A stretch of DNA of 64,000 nt, taken from a virus. Positions 41,313 to 53,018 of this stretch are shown in pieces. Below the pieces are notes generated by a model, which worked only from the letters and a program-made list of their open reading frames with translations, was not told where the DNA came from and ran no database searches. How positions within the stretch are numbered: the stretch's first letter is position 1; every line of letters begins with the position of its first letter. The stretch is from positions 21,209 to 85,208 of the IMG/VR virus record IMGVR_UViG_3300035438_001058; one strand, given 5' to 3'. Both the position numbers and the translations under genes were made by a program.

Positions 41313-41334
41313 CATTACATATAAAGTATAAAAT

Positions 41335-41838
41335 ATGTTAATAAAATATAACGTATCTTCTACCCCTGCTTTGAGAGTAGACAATAAACCTTTGTATAAA
41401 GTTTATACTTCAAACTCAGTAGTGGGAAATGGAACGCAGAGTAGTCCTCTGGCAGTGTTAGGGAAAATAAACGCGAAAGGACTAACAAATGATGGATTAG
41501 ATTATGCTATTTCAGTAGCAAATTTGTCCGGCATTAATTTATTTAGTACGTTAAATAACGGTAAAATACTTTTTTATACTACACTTACTCCTGTAGGAAC
41601 AGATGGTGCGCAAACTATTCATAAGCCAACTGGAGTAGTAAACATTGCAGTGGCAGGTTCCTCAATAGTAGTAACTAATAATTTAGTTACTGCAAACAGT
41701 ACTGTATTTGCTGTTATACGTACAGCTGATTCTACTGCTGCTATAAAAAATGTAGTTCCTGCAGCAGGATCGTTTACTATTAATTTAACTGCTGCAGCAA
41801 CAAGCGCAGTATCTATCGGATTTTTTACAATTAACTAA
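41335..41838 (+). CDS. Beta-rich virion protein, fibre-associated
   Basis: 167 residues (MLIKYNVSSTPALRVDNKPL), Thr/Val/Ala-rich with repeated strand patterns (AVAGSSIVVTNNLVTANSTV). First of a run of fibre genes after the terminator. No family recognised. UAA stop. Confidence 0.55.
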   Translation: MLIKYNVSSTPALRVDNKPLYKVYTSNSVVGNGTQSSPLAVLGKINAKGLTNDGLDYAISVANLSGINLFSTLNNGKILFYTTLTPVGTDGAQTIHKPTGVVNIAVAGSSIVVTNNLVTANSTVFAVIRTADSTAAIKNVVPAAGSFTINLTAAATSAVSIGFFTIN

Positions 41839-41842
41839 TAAC

Positions 41843-42220
41843 ATGAGAAACTTCAAACTTTTTTTAAATAAACAACTCTTTACCACTTCAGGAACTAATC
41901 GTGTAGATCTCCAAAAAGTACTTGGTATAGATTCTAGTATTGATAATAAAACCTTCGTAGGTTTGGGTACAAATACAAATACTCACATTTACGGAAATAT
42001 TAGTACAGGCGCAACTGCTACCACAACCGCAGGAGCTGCTTTTCAAGTAAACAGTACCACAGGAGGATTAGTTGTCCCAGTAATGACGGGAACAGAAGCA
42101 GTAAGTTATAATACTGCTGGAGCACCAGATGGCGCAATTATCCACGTAACAACTGCTAGCGGTGTGTTTTTATCCGCAGGTTTTTGGGGGAAAACTGGTG
42201 GAAGCTGGGCTAAGTTTTAA
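41843..42220 (+). CDS. Beta-rich fibre-associated protein
   Basis: 125 residues. GNISTGATATTTAGAAFQVN and PVMTGTEAVSYNTAGAPDGA, then FLSAGFWGKTGGSWAKF, match the short domain found in phage fibres and Bacteroidota surface proteins, where fixed repeats end in a Trp-rich motif. UAA stop. Confidence 0.6.
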   Translation: MRNFKLFLNKQLFTTSGTNRVDLQKVLGIDSSIDNKTFVGLGTNTNTHIYGNISTGATATTTAGAAFQVNSTTGGLVVPVMTGTEAVSYNTAGAPDGAIIHVTTASGVFLSAGFWGKTGGSWAKF

Positions 42221-42242
42221 GTTAATATATAAACCCTAGAGA

Positions 42243-44027
42243 ATGCTAACTATTGATAAGATAAAAACTTTAGAAATCCCTTTTAATTCTACTAGAAAGA
42301 ATAATTTTGGGCCAGCAACTCAAGGACTAGCACTGTACAACGATTCGGTAAACTTATACAAGGCAATTTCTTTAGTATTGTCCAATTACGTAGCGAGTAG
42401 TACTACCGCTGTATTTGCACAAAACGCTGTGGGAAGTATAATGACGGATACAGCGTCCGTTAACTTTACATACAATACCGTTACTCCATCTATTACAGCA
42501 GATGTAATACCAGGAGGAATAAATCACAACAACTTATTAAATTACGTAGCTAATGAACATATAAATCATGCTACAGTAAGTATATTAGCAGGCGCAGGGT
42601 TAACTGGAGGAGGTGATTTAACTTCTTCCAGAACTCTAAACTTGTCTGATTTAATAGTAGCAGAAACTAAGGGAAGTGCCTCAGAGATTCCAGTTATAAC
42701 AGCGAATTCTCAAGGAAGAATTACCGGCTGGGTAAATACCCCTATTTCTATAGACACATCTGCTATAACAAATTTAACCGAAACTATTCAAGATTCTGTC
42801 AGTTCACTTTTAGTAGCTGGTACTGGTATAACACTTAATTATGTAGATGGCCCTGCCACCGGTGGAGGAGGTTCTATAACAATTTCAAGCAGTGCCACCG
42901 GTAATGTTACATCTGTGGGAGCAGTAGCCCCTGCATCAGGTTTTACTATAACTAACACTCCTATAACTTCTTCAGGATCTTTTGTTTTCACACTTACTGA
43001 CGATCTGTTAGCATTAGAAAACTTAAATACTGCTGGTTTTGGGGTTAGAACTGCTACATCTGCTTGGGCCACTAGAAGTTTGTTAGCCAACACTGGTAAT
43101 ATAACTATTACTAATGCTAATGGTGTAACAGGAAATCCTACTTTTGATTTAACATCAACTGGAGTTGTTTCCAGTATTTACGGCTCAGCCACAAGTGTTC
43201 CATCCCTGACTATAGATGGATACGGTAGAATACAAGCTGCTACTGAGCTACTAATTCAATTACCTACATCCCAAATAACACAGTTTAATGAAAATGTACA
43301 GGATATAATAAGCACTACATTAGAAGCTGGGTCAGGAATATTATTAAATTACAACGACGCAGCTAATAAGCTTACTATTATAAACACTGGAACAAGCTCT
43401 AGCGACGGTAATGGTATATACACAGGTTCTGGATTAGTTCCTGCCAGCACTGTAGCTACGTTGACAAGTTCATTCGCAATATCTTCTACTAATTTATCTA
43501 GTTCTTTTTTAGTAAACATAGGAGATACAAATACTGGAGGATTAGTTATAAGCCCATCTACGGCCAGACTTGAATACTTAGCAACTGGAACTAGTAACCT
43601 AATAATAGCAGAAGACGCTGGAATTAGGTTAACTACTAATGCTGGAAAAAGAGTTACAGTTACGGGAACAGACGCTAGATATGCAGCAGATTATTCCGCT
43701 AGCTTTTCGGCCAGATCTTTGGTGGATAAAGGTTATGTAGATGCGTTGTTAAGCACTGGATTACCTTCTGGAACTGCGGGCAATATTTTGATACATAACG
43801 GTACTAATTATGTTTCAGCCACTTCTATTCAAGAGCTAAGAACTGGACTTTCTGGAACTGTGATAACACTATCTAATTCTCCTCTAACATACGCTCCTTT
43901 TGACATTTATAGAAATGGACTTAGGCTAGTGTTAGATGATGATTACACTATAACAGGTAATCAAATAACTTTCGTTGTAGGCTTCATAGCTGCAGATAAA
44001 TTTTTACTTAAATATTATATAATATAA
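42243..44027 (+). CDS. Tail-fibre-like protein
   Basis: 594 residues, rich in Thr, Ser, Ile and Asn with the ILAGAGLTGGGDLTSSRTLN motif typical of trimeric phage fibres, repeated strand units and a C-terminal domain LSNSPLTYAPFDIYRNGLRL that recurs at the end of the next gene. Probably forms a trimeric receptor-binding fibre. UAA overlaps the next ATG. Confidence 0.75.
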   Translation: MLTIDKIKTLEIPFNSTRKNNFGPATQGLALYNDSVNLYKAISLVLSNYVASSTTAVFAQNAVGSIMTDTASVNFTYNTVTPSITADVIPGGINHNNLLNYVANEHINHATVSILAGAGLTGGGDLTSSRTLNLSDLIVAETKGSASEIPVITANSQGRITGWVNTPISIDTSAITNLTETIQDSVSSLLVAGTGITLNYVDGPATGGGGSITISSSATGNVTSVGAVAPASGFTITNTPITSSGSFVFTLTDDLLALENLNTAGFGVRTATSAWATRSLLANTGNITITNANGVTGNPTFDLTSTGVVSSIYGSATSVPSLTIDGYGRIQAATELLIQLPTSQITQFNENVQDIISTTLEAGSGILLNYNDAANKLTIINTGTSSSDGNGIYTGSGLVPASTVATLTSSFAISSTNLSSSFLVNIGDTNTGGLVISPSTARLEYLATGTSNLIIAEDAGIRLTTNAGKRVTVTGTDARYAADYSASFSARSLVDKGYVDALLSTGLPSGTAGNILIHNGTNYVSATSIQELRTGLSGTVITLSNSPLTYAPFDIYRNGLRLVLDDDYTITGNQITFVVGFIAADKFLLKYYII

Positions 44028-45628
44028 TGGCAAGCACTAAATTAAAATTAAATCAAATAGAATCTTTATCCGCCAATTCATTGGTAGGGACCTCAAGTTC
44101 AGGTAGTCCTGTAGCCTTAACTATAGGAACAGGATTAACTCTAAATGGAACTGCACTAGAAGTAACAAATGCGGCGTCTTTAAGAAAAGGATCTGTAACT
44201 TTGGCTACTGCAGCGGCGTTAACTATAACGGCTAGAACATCTGCAACATTATCAATAGGGGCAACTACTTTATCAATAGATGGCGTTGCAGTAGTTAACG
44301 GTAATACTGTTTTAGTAAAAAATAATACTACAGGTGCTGTTGGTGCTGGAGATCCAGATAATGGTGTTTATGTTGTTTCAGGTGTCGGTACAGCTGTTGT
44401 TTTAACACGCGCTGATTGGATGAATGACGCTGCAGAGATTGACGGTGTTTATGTGCTAGTAGAAGACGGTACTCTTGCAGGAACTTTGTGGTTTACTGTA
44501 TCTGAAGTAACTACATTAGGAACTAGTCCCATAGCTTTTCAGCAGATAGCTACTTCCGGCTCTGGCATTTCAACTTTAAATACTTTAACTGCTTCCGCAC
44601 AGACATTTGCTGTTGGTAGTACAGGAACTGACTTTAATATTGTTAGTAGCACAAGCACACACACTTTTAACATCCCTAGCGCTTCTGCTACCAATAGAGG
44701 ATTGTTAACATCTGCAGATTGAACTACTTTTAATAATAAAGTATCTGGATTCGGATCTCAAAATGCAAACCTTGTATTTGCCTCTCCAAATGGCAGTACT
44801 GGCGTTCCTACATTCAGGCTGTTGGTAGCGGCTGATATACCTCCAGTTACAAATGTGGCAGGCGGAGCTTTAGGGGCAGTACATTATCAAAGCGCTAATA
44901 ACGCCACTGCACTTCTTGCTGGAAATATTACTACAACTAAACAATTTTTAACTCAAACAGGTACTGGATCAATATCAGCTGCACCAGCATGGGGGGCAAT
45001 ACTTTCAGCTGATTTACCAACTGTTCCAGTTACAAAAGGTGGAACAGGATTAACTAGTTACGCAATAGGAGATTTACTTCAAGCAACTGCTTCTACAACA
45101 ATAACGCCGTTAGCTGCTGTTGCCACTGGAAATGTGCTTCTTTCTGGAGGTGCCACTACGGCATCTACATGGGGAAAAGTAGGATTAACTACTCACGTCT
45201 CTGGCACCTTGCCATTTGCAAACGGAGGCACAGGTTTAAGTTCTGCTATTCAATGGGGCATACCTTACGCTAGCAGTGCCACGGCGTTAGCATTTACCTC
45301 TGCGGGTACTGCAGGTCAATTTTTAAAATCGAATGAATCTTCAGCCCCATCTTGGGCTAATTCTTTTACAATTACTAAAGTTTATCTTACCAACAGTACT
45401 GCTAGTTCTATACCTTTAAATACAGGATTTCCTGTTACAAATGTCGATGGTACTACTATAAACTTTACTGTTCCAACTAATGTTGATAATGTTTTTGTAG
45501 TTAGAAACGGTTTGTTGTTATCTAGAACTGGTACAGTTTCTAGAGATTACACACTATCAGGACAAGTGTTAACTTTTACCACTGCCTTAACTGCGGATGA
45601 AAATATTTTAATTTATAAATACGAATAA
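44027..45628 (+). CDS. Tail-fibre protein, UGA-recoded
   Basis: 533 residues with TGA at 44720-44722 read as Trp. That codon sits in GLLTSAD-W-TTFNNKVSG, a widespread fibre motif (LTSADWTTFNNK) in which Trp is normally fixed, so the sequence itself identifies the amino acid. Repeats of the GGTGL type (PVTKGGTGLTSY; FANGGTGLSSA) and a C-terminal domain DNVFVVRNGLLLSRTGTVSR like that of the previous fibre. UAA stop. Confidence 0.88.
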
Positions 45629-45630
45629 AA

Positions 45631-48600
45631 ATGGCGACTCAGATAAAACTAAAACAAGTAAACCAAGAGAGTGCATCAACTGGACAAGCTGTTGTGTGAA
45701 ATGGAACAAATTGGGCACCTGGATCAGTTACAGCTGGGTCTGCTCAATCTTTATCCACTACTTGCAGAAATGCTACTGGCAGTACCTTATATAAAGGTAC
45801 TATAGTTTACATAACAGGCGCAAATGGCACACATCCAACAATTCAAAAAGCTCAAGCCAACGCTGAGTCTACTTCTGCTGGAACATTTGGAGTGCTCGCT
45901 AATGATATTGCTAATGCCGGAGATGGGGAAGTTTTAAATTTTGGAAGACTTATAGATCTAGATATTAGAATTAATGCGACTAATCCATTTACTGCAGACA
46001 CATTAGCAGCAGGGGACTCTCTGTACTTGTCTCCTATTACAGCAGGTTACGTAACAAATGTAAAACCTTCTGCTCCAAATCACGTGGTATTTATAGGAAC
46101 TTTAGTAACAGCGCAAGTAAATAATGCTTCTGTTATATATAGAATACAAAACGGATACGAGTTAGAAGAACTGCATAACGTTAAGATTTTAGAGCCTGTT
46201 GATAAAAATATTCTTAGGTATAAACAAGGTTCTCCCAATGTGTGGGAAAATGTTACGTTAACTACTGCTATAGGACAAAATGGTATGGTAGGTATAAACA
46301 CTACCGCACCTGCTGCTTATTTAGATATAAAAGATAGCTCTACTAACACTATAACTACAGGAACTAGTATATTCAGTGGTACTTGGACTTCAACAGGATG
46401 GACTGGATCTTTTCCAAGTTTTACACACACTTCTGGAAACACAAGTGTTTTATCTAGCCCATTTACAGTCCCTTCTGGTATAACTTTTATAGAAACAAAC
46501 GTTACGTTTACCGCTGCTCCTCTTACAGGAGCTACGTATTACATAACTAATACCATCACTAGAAATGGAACTGTGGCCACACCTACTGGAAGTACTGGTA
46601 ACTATACTGGAACAATAACATTTGCGGATACTTCTTATTTTTTATTAGGTAATACTATAACTGTAACTGGAACAGGTGCTTTTACTGGGGGTGTAACTAC
46701 TATAACAGCAATAACTTCGAATACTAGCATCAGCTATTCATCTACAGCAACTTCAATCACCGCTGGTGCGATAACTGGGATAACACAGACATATCCTATA
46801 ATTGGAGCTACAGCCAGTTCCACCAGTATTATTGGTGGGTTTAAAGTAGCACCAAGTAGCACCGGAACTATAAACATAATACCCACAAGTACTTTTACTG
46901 GTACTACTTCAGAAATAGGTATATACCCATATAACAATAAGTTCAGTCCTAGTCAAGTACTTAGGAATAGTTCTGATATTATTGTATCAGGACAAAGAGC
47001 TCCTTTAAGCCCTTCTAATATTTTTATCGGCACAGATGCAGGAGAGGTTGTTAATGGGGGTTTAAATAACATTGTTTTAGGTAATATTCATGCAGGTAGT
47101 TTAGAAAATTCTGGAGAAAGTTTAACTTCGGGCTCAAATAATGTTTTATTAGGTGCCGGGACAGGCGCAAGACTTACTGTTGGATCTGGTAATTTATTAT
47201 TAGGATCTTTAGCGGGGGCTAAGATGAGTAGTGGAAATAACAACTTATTTATGGGGAGTTCTTCTGGATTTAATTTTATTTACGGAGTTCAGAACTCAGC
47301 AATAGGTTCGTTAGCTTTAAGTGGCTTAGTTAATGGTAACGGTAATGTTGGTATAGGTCAATCCGCTGGTATTAATATGACCAGTGGTAGTAATAATATA
47401 GCAATTGGTGTAAGTAATAGTTTTTCAAGCGCAACTCCTACAAATGAAATTGTAATAGGACAAGCAGCGGTTGGAAGTGGAAATAACACAGTAACTATAG
47501 GTAATAGTTCCAACTGAAGTACGTTTTTCAAAGGACCCACAATATCTGCTGGAAATGTTTTAGGATTGCGCCTACAAGCAAACACGTACACAGGAATTAA
47601 TATTGCTACAGCTTCTACCACAGCTGGTCTTTATAATGTAGATATCCCTACGTCTTTTTCTTTGAGTAGTCGAGGAACTTTAGCGGGTACTGGAGGTAAT
47701 GATATTGCAATACCTTTAAATATTAGCAATTTTGACTATGCCCCTTCTTCATCAATATCTGTTACAGGTTTTTCTGGTGGTTTTACCGCTGATTTAGTTT
47801 TAAACACAGCCGCAATATCAACAGGGTCTGGATGGACAGGTACTTTAGTATCTGCTGGCTACACACACTCGAGCGGGACAGCTTCTTTAATACCTTGTTA
47901 CTTAGATAAAGGTGGGGCTTATAAAGTAACAATTGTCACTACAGGTAGAACCGTAGGAAGTTATAATATTTATATGGGAGGAACTAATATTGCAACTGTC
48001 CTTACTAATGCCACTGTTACATATTATAAAGTTGCGGGCACTACTACAGACTATTTAGAAATTGTACCTACAACAGATTTTAATGGGGCAGTCTCTATAT
48101 CAGTTTATAAATGCCTTACTGGAAGAATTGTAACGGTAAAAAACACTTCTGCTTTTAATATTGTATTACAAGATAATAATAGTAGTTCTAACGCTGAAAA
48201 TAGATTTAATTTTGGATATAATATATTAATAAAACCTGGTAAAAGTCTAATTATTAGATACGCGGCGTTTATTGATAATATACCCCCTATAGGATGAGAA
48301 TTATTTACTCCAAACAATGCTAACATACCCGCTAATAATTTCCCAGCTACAGTTGCTGATGATACTACTTTAGGTCTTTCTGATATAAGTAATGTAGTAA
48401 GGTTTAGCAACTTAACAGCTAAAACAATAAGAATTCCAAGAGACAATGCTACAAATATCCCTATTGGAAGTCAAATTGATTTACTTAGATATAATACTGG
48501 AACTTTAGCTATAACTGGGGCAATTACAGGCGCTGGAATAAGTGGCACTATTGGAACAGTAAGTGGGGCAGGCCCTTGGACAGCAACTGTTACAGTAACA

Positions 48601-48882
48601 AGCCCTGGAGGCTCATCATTTGCAATTGGTAATCAAGTGGACGCAGCTTCAAGACTTGCATACGGATCGACTTGTACTGTAGCAAGTGCCACCACTCCGA
48701 CTACAGTTCCAATTACTTGCGTAGGCGGTGCCCCAACAGCTGGGGCTATAACTGGATTTGGTGTTACTGCTAAAATTTATTCTGCAAACAATCAGAAGAA
48801 AATTGCATCACAATATGGAATAGTGTCAGCCATTAAAATGGCAGCAGATGAATGGGTATTAGTTGGAAACTTAGGAGCTTAA
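45631..48882 (+). CDS. Large tail-fibre/adhesin-like protein, UGA-recoded
   Basis: 1,083 residues with TGA at 45697, 47515 and 48295. The first sits in SASTGQAVV-W-NGTNWAPGS, a common fibre motif with conserved Trp. Residues near 465-630 carry repeats of the YadA-head type (NVLLGAGTGARL, NLLLGSLAGAKM, NLFMGSSSGFNF, NVGIGQSAGINM, NIAIGVS), which form a left-handed beta roll in trimeric adhesins. The C-terminal part is Gly/Thr/Ala-rich. Probably a trimeric host-contact protein. UAA stop. Confidence 0.85.
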
Positions 48883-48885
48883 ATT

Positions 48886-50379
48886 ATGTTAGGAATCACA
48901 GACAGTAATCAAAAAATAGTATTGGATGGATTAGTGATGCACTGAGATCCATCACACCTAGATTCATATGACGGGGCTACCGTTAATATATATGACATAT
49001 CAGGAAATCCACATACTGGAACTTTAACCAACGGAGCAGCTTATTCAGGAGATAACGGCGGAAGCTTTTACTTTGATGGCACTAATGATTTAGTTGTTGG
49101 AGAAAATCCAGAACAATTAAAATTTTTAGATGGTAATTCTGCTACTTTTTCTGTTTGAATAAAACCATTAACAACTGGAGCAAGTCTTAACTCTATTTAT
49201 CTTAATGCCGATGCTTATATTTGATATTTAACTCCAGCAAGCACTAACTCATACGTCGAGTTTGCTAAACCAAATGTTCAAAATACAGGACAATCCTTAT
49301 CAACAACTCCTGTAAATATGGAAGATTGGAACTGTTTAACTACCACAGTTAGTTATGCTGCCGCTTCTGGTGTTGTTAAACATTATATAAACGGAGAATT
49401 AAAAGCTACAAAAACAAATTTTTCAGGTGCTCCTGTTATCACAAATTATAAAGATGTTATTCCAGGAAACTACCTAACAGGATTTATACTAGGATATTAT
49501 AATTCTAACGCAAACAAAGGTAACATAGGAGATTGCACTATATATAACAGGGTTTTATCTGATGCCGAAGTAAAACAAAACTTTGACGCTATTAAAAATA
49601 GATATTTTGAGATAGATGCTTTTAAAGCTGCTGACGCGTTTATAACTGCGGCAAACATAACAAATACAACTCAAATAGAAGCCATATATACAATGGTCGG
49701 CAAATTATATCAATTTGACCTTTGGCCAAAGTTAAAAGCTATATATCCTATGGTTGGAGGTACAGCAAGTTCACACTCTTATAACTTGAAAAACGTAACT
49801 AAATATCAACTTACGTTTGGAGGTGGCTGAACCCACAGCGCTACAGGGGGGTTACCAGATGGGACTACTGGGTATATAAATACTAACTTTAATGTAAGTA
49901 CCCAGTTTACTACTGCAAATTACTCGTATGGAATCTATTCTAGAACATCGTTACTAGGAACAGGAAATAAAACGTATGGAATTTACGGTACTGTATCTAC
50001 TGTCAATTACAGCATATGGAATGATATGGTAAACGGGCAAGTGCGTAGTGGAGCTGCTGCTAATAACGCAATAAATTATACTCCGGATAATGCTGCAGGA
50101 ATGTTTACTACTTCTCTGAGAAGTTTATCAGATTTTCAGACTTATAAAAATGGAGTAAGTTTAGGTAGTAGTACTACCACAAGATCTTCTACAACCGTAC
50201 TTAACGGAAATTTTTATTTCAGCGCTTATAACAATTTAAATTCAGCTGGGGCTCCAGCATTTTTTTGTCCGTATGAGTTAGCCTTCACATTTTTAGGTAA
50301 TGGATTAACTTCTCAAAATGTAAAAGACTTGTACGATGTTGTGCAAGAATATCAGACTACTTTATCTAGACAAGTATAA
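48886..50379 (+). CDS. LamG/concanavalin-like tail protein, UGA-recoded
   Basis: 497 residues with four TGA codons (48943, 49156, 49222, 49828) read as Trp. Residues 10-230 have the LamG-like jellyroll pattern of phage receptor-binding proteins: LVMH-W-DPSHLDSY, NGGSFYFDGTNDLV, ATFSV-W-IKPLTT, IGDCTIYNRVLSDAEVKQNF. A second similar jellyroll follows. It likely binds surface glycans. Its UAA overlaps the next ATG as TAATG. Confidence 0.85.
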
Positions 50380-50663
50380 TGGAGAATAGACAGTATATAA
50401 TATTAAATGTAAATGATTTAGACAAAGTAGATTTTACTCAAATATTAGAGTCTTCTTTACTTACAGTTAGAAAATCAATAGACGGAACAAAGACATTTGT
50501 AAAGTGGGATACCTCAGAGTATCCCACTTTCATAAGTTCCTTAACTAATCCTGAAGGACCATATACGTACGAGGAAATTTTAGAAATATTAAATACTCCA
50601 GAGTGAATAGCCCCTGCGTGGGATTACGGATCTTCTGATGAAACTTTAACAAGCGTACCATAA
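50379..50663 (+). CDS. Small protein paired with the LamG tail protein, UGA-recoded
   Basis: 94 residues with TGA at 50604-50606 read as Trp (TPE-W-IAPAWDYG). Start MENRQYIILNVNDLDKVDFT; an alpha/beta pattern with KSIDGTKTFVKWDTSEYPTF and PYTYEEILEILNT. It overlaps the LamG gene, suggesting a fibre chaperone or adaptor. UAA stop at 50661-50663. Confidence 0.75.
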
Positions 50664-50673
50664 ATTTTAAAAT

Positions 50674-51132
50674 ATGATTCTTACAAAAAGTGCGGACTGT
50701 ACTTCAGTCCTAATTAATTCTTCAAATTTTAATACTAACAATAGATCTAACACACTTTCTGTGTCAGTTAAAGGTGGAACTCCAAAGGTGGTGACACTAG
50801 GGGCGTCCATAACAAACTATGTATTTAATGCCGCTAGTTTAGGATTAACTGAACTTGTCGATGGTCCTTATGAGTTTATATTATCTTCAGTGTTATTGGA
50901 TTTTTCTAAGTCTAGTGATTTAGGCTGCACGGTTTTATTGTGTTCTTACGAATGCGCGTCAGACGTACTAGAGCTTTATAAAAATGCTGATAATCTAGAA
51001 AAAGTTTTGGCTTTTGAAGGGCTTAAGAATGTTACTGAATGTGAAACTTGCGGATGTGATTTAGCTAACAATTTATTTAACATATTCACAAACGAACCTA
51101 CCACAAATGCTAACAGCTGCGGATGTCACTAA
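50674..51132 (+). CDS. Cys-rich virion-associated protein
   Basis: 152 residues (MILTKSADCTSVLINSSNFN): a beta domain followed by a Cys-rich helical tail (CTVLLCSYECASDVLELY; ECETCGCD; SCGCH at the end) that may bind metal. The domain NRSNTLSVSVKGGTPKVVTL resembles the N-terminal part of the next gene's beta region. Overlaps that gene by 26 bases. Confidence 0.55.
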   Translation: MILTKSADCTSVLINSSNFNTNNRSNTLSVSVKGGTPKVVTLGASITNYVFNAASLGLTELVDGPYEFILSSVLLDFSKSSDLGCTVLLCSYECASDVLELYKNADNLEKVLAFEGLKNVTECETCGCDLANNLFNIFTNEPTTNANSCGCH

Positions 51133-52489
51133 ATTAAGATGTAACTTTATTTACCTATTAGCAGAGTATTTTAAGTGTAGAAAATATTGCTTAAGTTGTA
51201 GCAAGGATGCGTTACTACAAGCTTTTTTAGATTTTAAATTATCTGAATCATTAGAGTGCCCATTGGACATACATGAAGATTGTAGATTAGAAGGTATAAG
51301 AGCTAAGACAAACGCAATCACGTGCAACTCTGCTAATTTTATATGTAGTACGCAAGCTTCTGTGGTATTAAGCTTTACTAGAGGAGTAGATAAATACACC
51401 ACTAGATTGATAAACCCATTAGACGGAAGTAGGTTTGCTTATTGTATTCCTGAAGACGGCGTGTACCAGAAAGCAAAGATAGATATTATAACAACAGCTC
51501 CTGATGGTTCTACTTATAATTACGGAACTTTACAGTCAGGAAGTTATTTATCTAGCGGTTCTAATTTACCCATTACTACTACCAATATGTATGGCACAGT
51601 TAGATTTCCATTAAGTTCGATTATACCTATGAATAATTTCTCTTATTTACAATGAATTAGATTTCAGGTAACTCAAGCAAATGGAAATGTTTACCTAGTT
51701 CCAAACCTTATAGACTCTGTAGACGTATCAGTAGACTCCACAAGCCCATACTTAGGAAGTGTACCCGCCAATGTTCTTTATACAGCACACCCGGCTTATG
51801 CTGCTAACGTAACTCAGATTTTAAAGAACGCTTTTACAACTATATATAGCGCACAAGTAGCTACTAATGTAGATGCTAAAGTTAGCTTGTATGATGGTAA
51901 CTTAACCGTTACTACAAACGTTTATAATAATCCTACTGGTAGACATATAGGTTTTAAGATTAATTTCGCAAAACCTTATATAACATATCGTAAGGGTACT
52001 TCTTCAGGAGGGCCAAATATAACTGATTGAGGTACAGTTAATCACTCAGCATTAAGTTATCCAACTCAATTTGGAGTTAGATACGATTTTAATTTACCTG
52101 ATGGACCTCGTCATGTTTTTAAAGCTAATAATTGGTACACTTTACCAGAGAATAAGTATTTGACTTTTACATCTGTAGATCCTACTCCTGTATCGTTGGT
52201 GCATAACAGTATTGCCAAACTACAAAGTGAAGATGCTGATGGGGAAATTAAACACGAAGTAAAAGTTATAAACTTAAAAGCAGACTTAACACTACTTGAC
52301 CCACTGGCAAATTATACAGTTACGTGGAAAAATCCTGCTAATGTTATTATTAGCAATAATTTAGAAGTTATAGTTCCAGTTACAGGTAATTCTGTTTATG
52401 GTTACTACACTTTTACCATAACTTTAGCATCTGGGTGCATTATTACTAAAACAATTCAAGTTCAAGCTCCGGACTATGTGCCGGATTAA
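51107..52489 (+). CDS. Beta-rich structural protein, UGA-recoded
   Basis: 460 residues with TGA at 51653 (YLQ-W-IRFQV) and 52028 (NITD-W-GTVNHS). A Cys-rich helical N-terminus (CNFIYLLAEYFKCRKYCLSC) is followed by Ig-like beta domains; the last 90 residues (NYTVTWKNPANVIISNNLEV) look like a PKD/Ig fold. Probably a tail or fibre base protein. UAA stop, then a strong terminator. Confidence 0.75.
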
Positions 52490-52496
52490 AACATAG

Positions 52497-52527
52497 CCCC
52501 ACTCCTATAAAGGGGTGGGGTTTTTTT
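52497..52527 (+). terminator. Intrinsic terminator
   Basis: Stem CCCCACTCC / GGGGTGGGG (one G-U pair), 6-base loop, then seven T, just after the UAA at 52487-52489. Confidence 0.92.
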
Positions 52528-52530
52528 ATT

Positions 52531-52971
52531 ATGACTATACAGATACAGAGACCACCGATTTCAAATTCAAAATCTACCATTTCTAAATTGTTTATTAATG
52601 GAGAATACTTTTGTGATACTATAGAAGACAGAGACAGAAACCTAAAAAGTTCAGATACTCTAGGCTACATTAAAAATGTAAAAGTAAAACACGAAACAGC
52701 TATACCTTACGGAACTTACCAGCTGGTAATGTCGTACTCTCAAAGGTTTGAAAAATATTTACCAGAGCTTTTAAATGTTCCTGGATTTGATGGTATTAGA
52801 ATACACCCTGGTAACACAGAATTAGACTCCAGTGGTTGTATTTTACCAGGAGTTAAAGACACGGATAAAGTAGTAAACTCAAGATTAACAATGCAGAAGC
52901 TACAAACTAAGATTAATTCTGTAATAAAGAAAGAAAAGATATTTGTAGTAATAACAACTTCTACTATTTAA
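52531..52971 (+). CDS. DUF5675-family protein (possible cell-wall enzyme)
   Basis: 146 residues. FINGEYFCDTIEDRDRN, then AIPYGTYQLVMSYSQRFEKY, FDGIRIHPGNTELDSSGCIL and PGV match the DUF5675 family of phage proteins. The HPGN...SSGC block resembles the active-site arrangement of L,D-transpeptidase-like folds (His, then Ser-Gly-Cys), so a cell-wall role is possible. Its ATG is four bases after the terminator T tract, so it needs its own promoter or anti-termination. UAA stop. Confidence 0.75.
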   Translation: MTIQIQRPPISNSKSTISKLFINGEYFCDTIEDRDRNLKSSDTLGYIKNVKVKHETAIPYGTYQLVMSYSQRFEKYLPELLNVPGFDGIRIHPGNTELDSSGCILPGVKDTDKVVNSRLTMQKLQTKINSVIKKEKIFVVITTSTI

Positions 52972-52982
52972 TTACATATATA

Positions 52983-53014
52983 ACCCCAGTATTTTTAAAT
53001 ATTTAGTATCTTTA
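52983..53014 (+). promoter_or_regulatory. Weak candidate promoter
   Basis: TATCTTTA at 53007-53014 resembles the TATCTTTG element of P1 and P2, five bases before the next ATG, after a 47-base gap. No good TTG lies 19 bases upstream, and transcription would start at or after the ATG, so support is low. Confidence 0.3.
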
Positions 53015-53018
53015 TACC

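Noticed and set aside
44027-45628. Two separate fibre genes (44027-44722 and 44822-45628)
   Set aside because: They are in the same frame, separated by a single TGA lying in the conserved LTSADWTTFNNK motif, so this is one gene.
53007-53014. Confident third Bacteroidota promoter
   Set aside because: The -7 element differs at the last base, no -33 element is at the right distance, and it lies only five bases from the ATG; kept only as a weak candidate.
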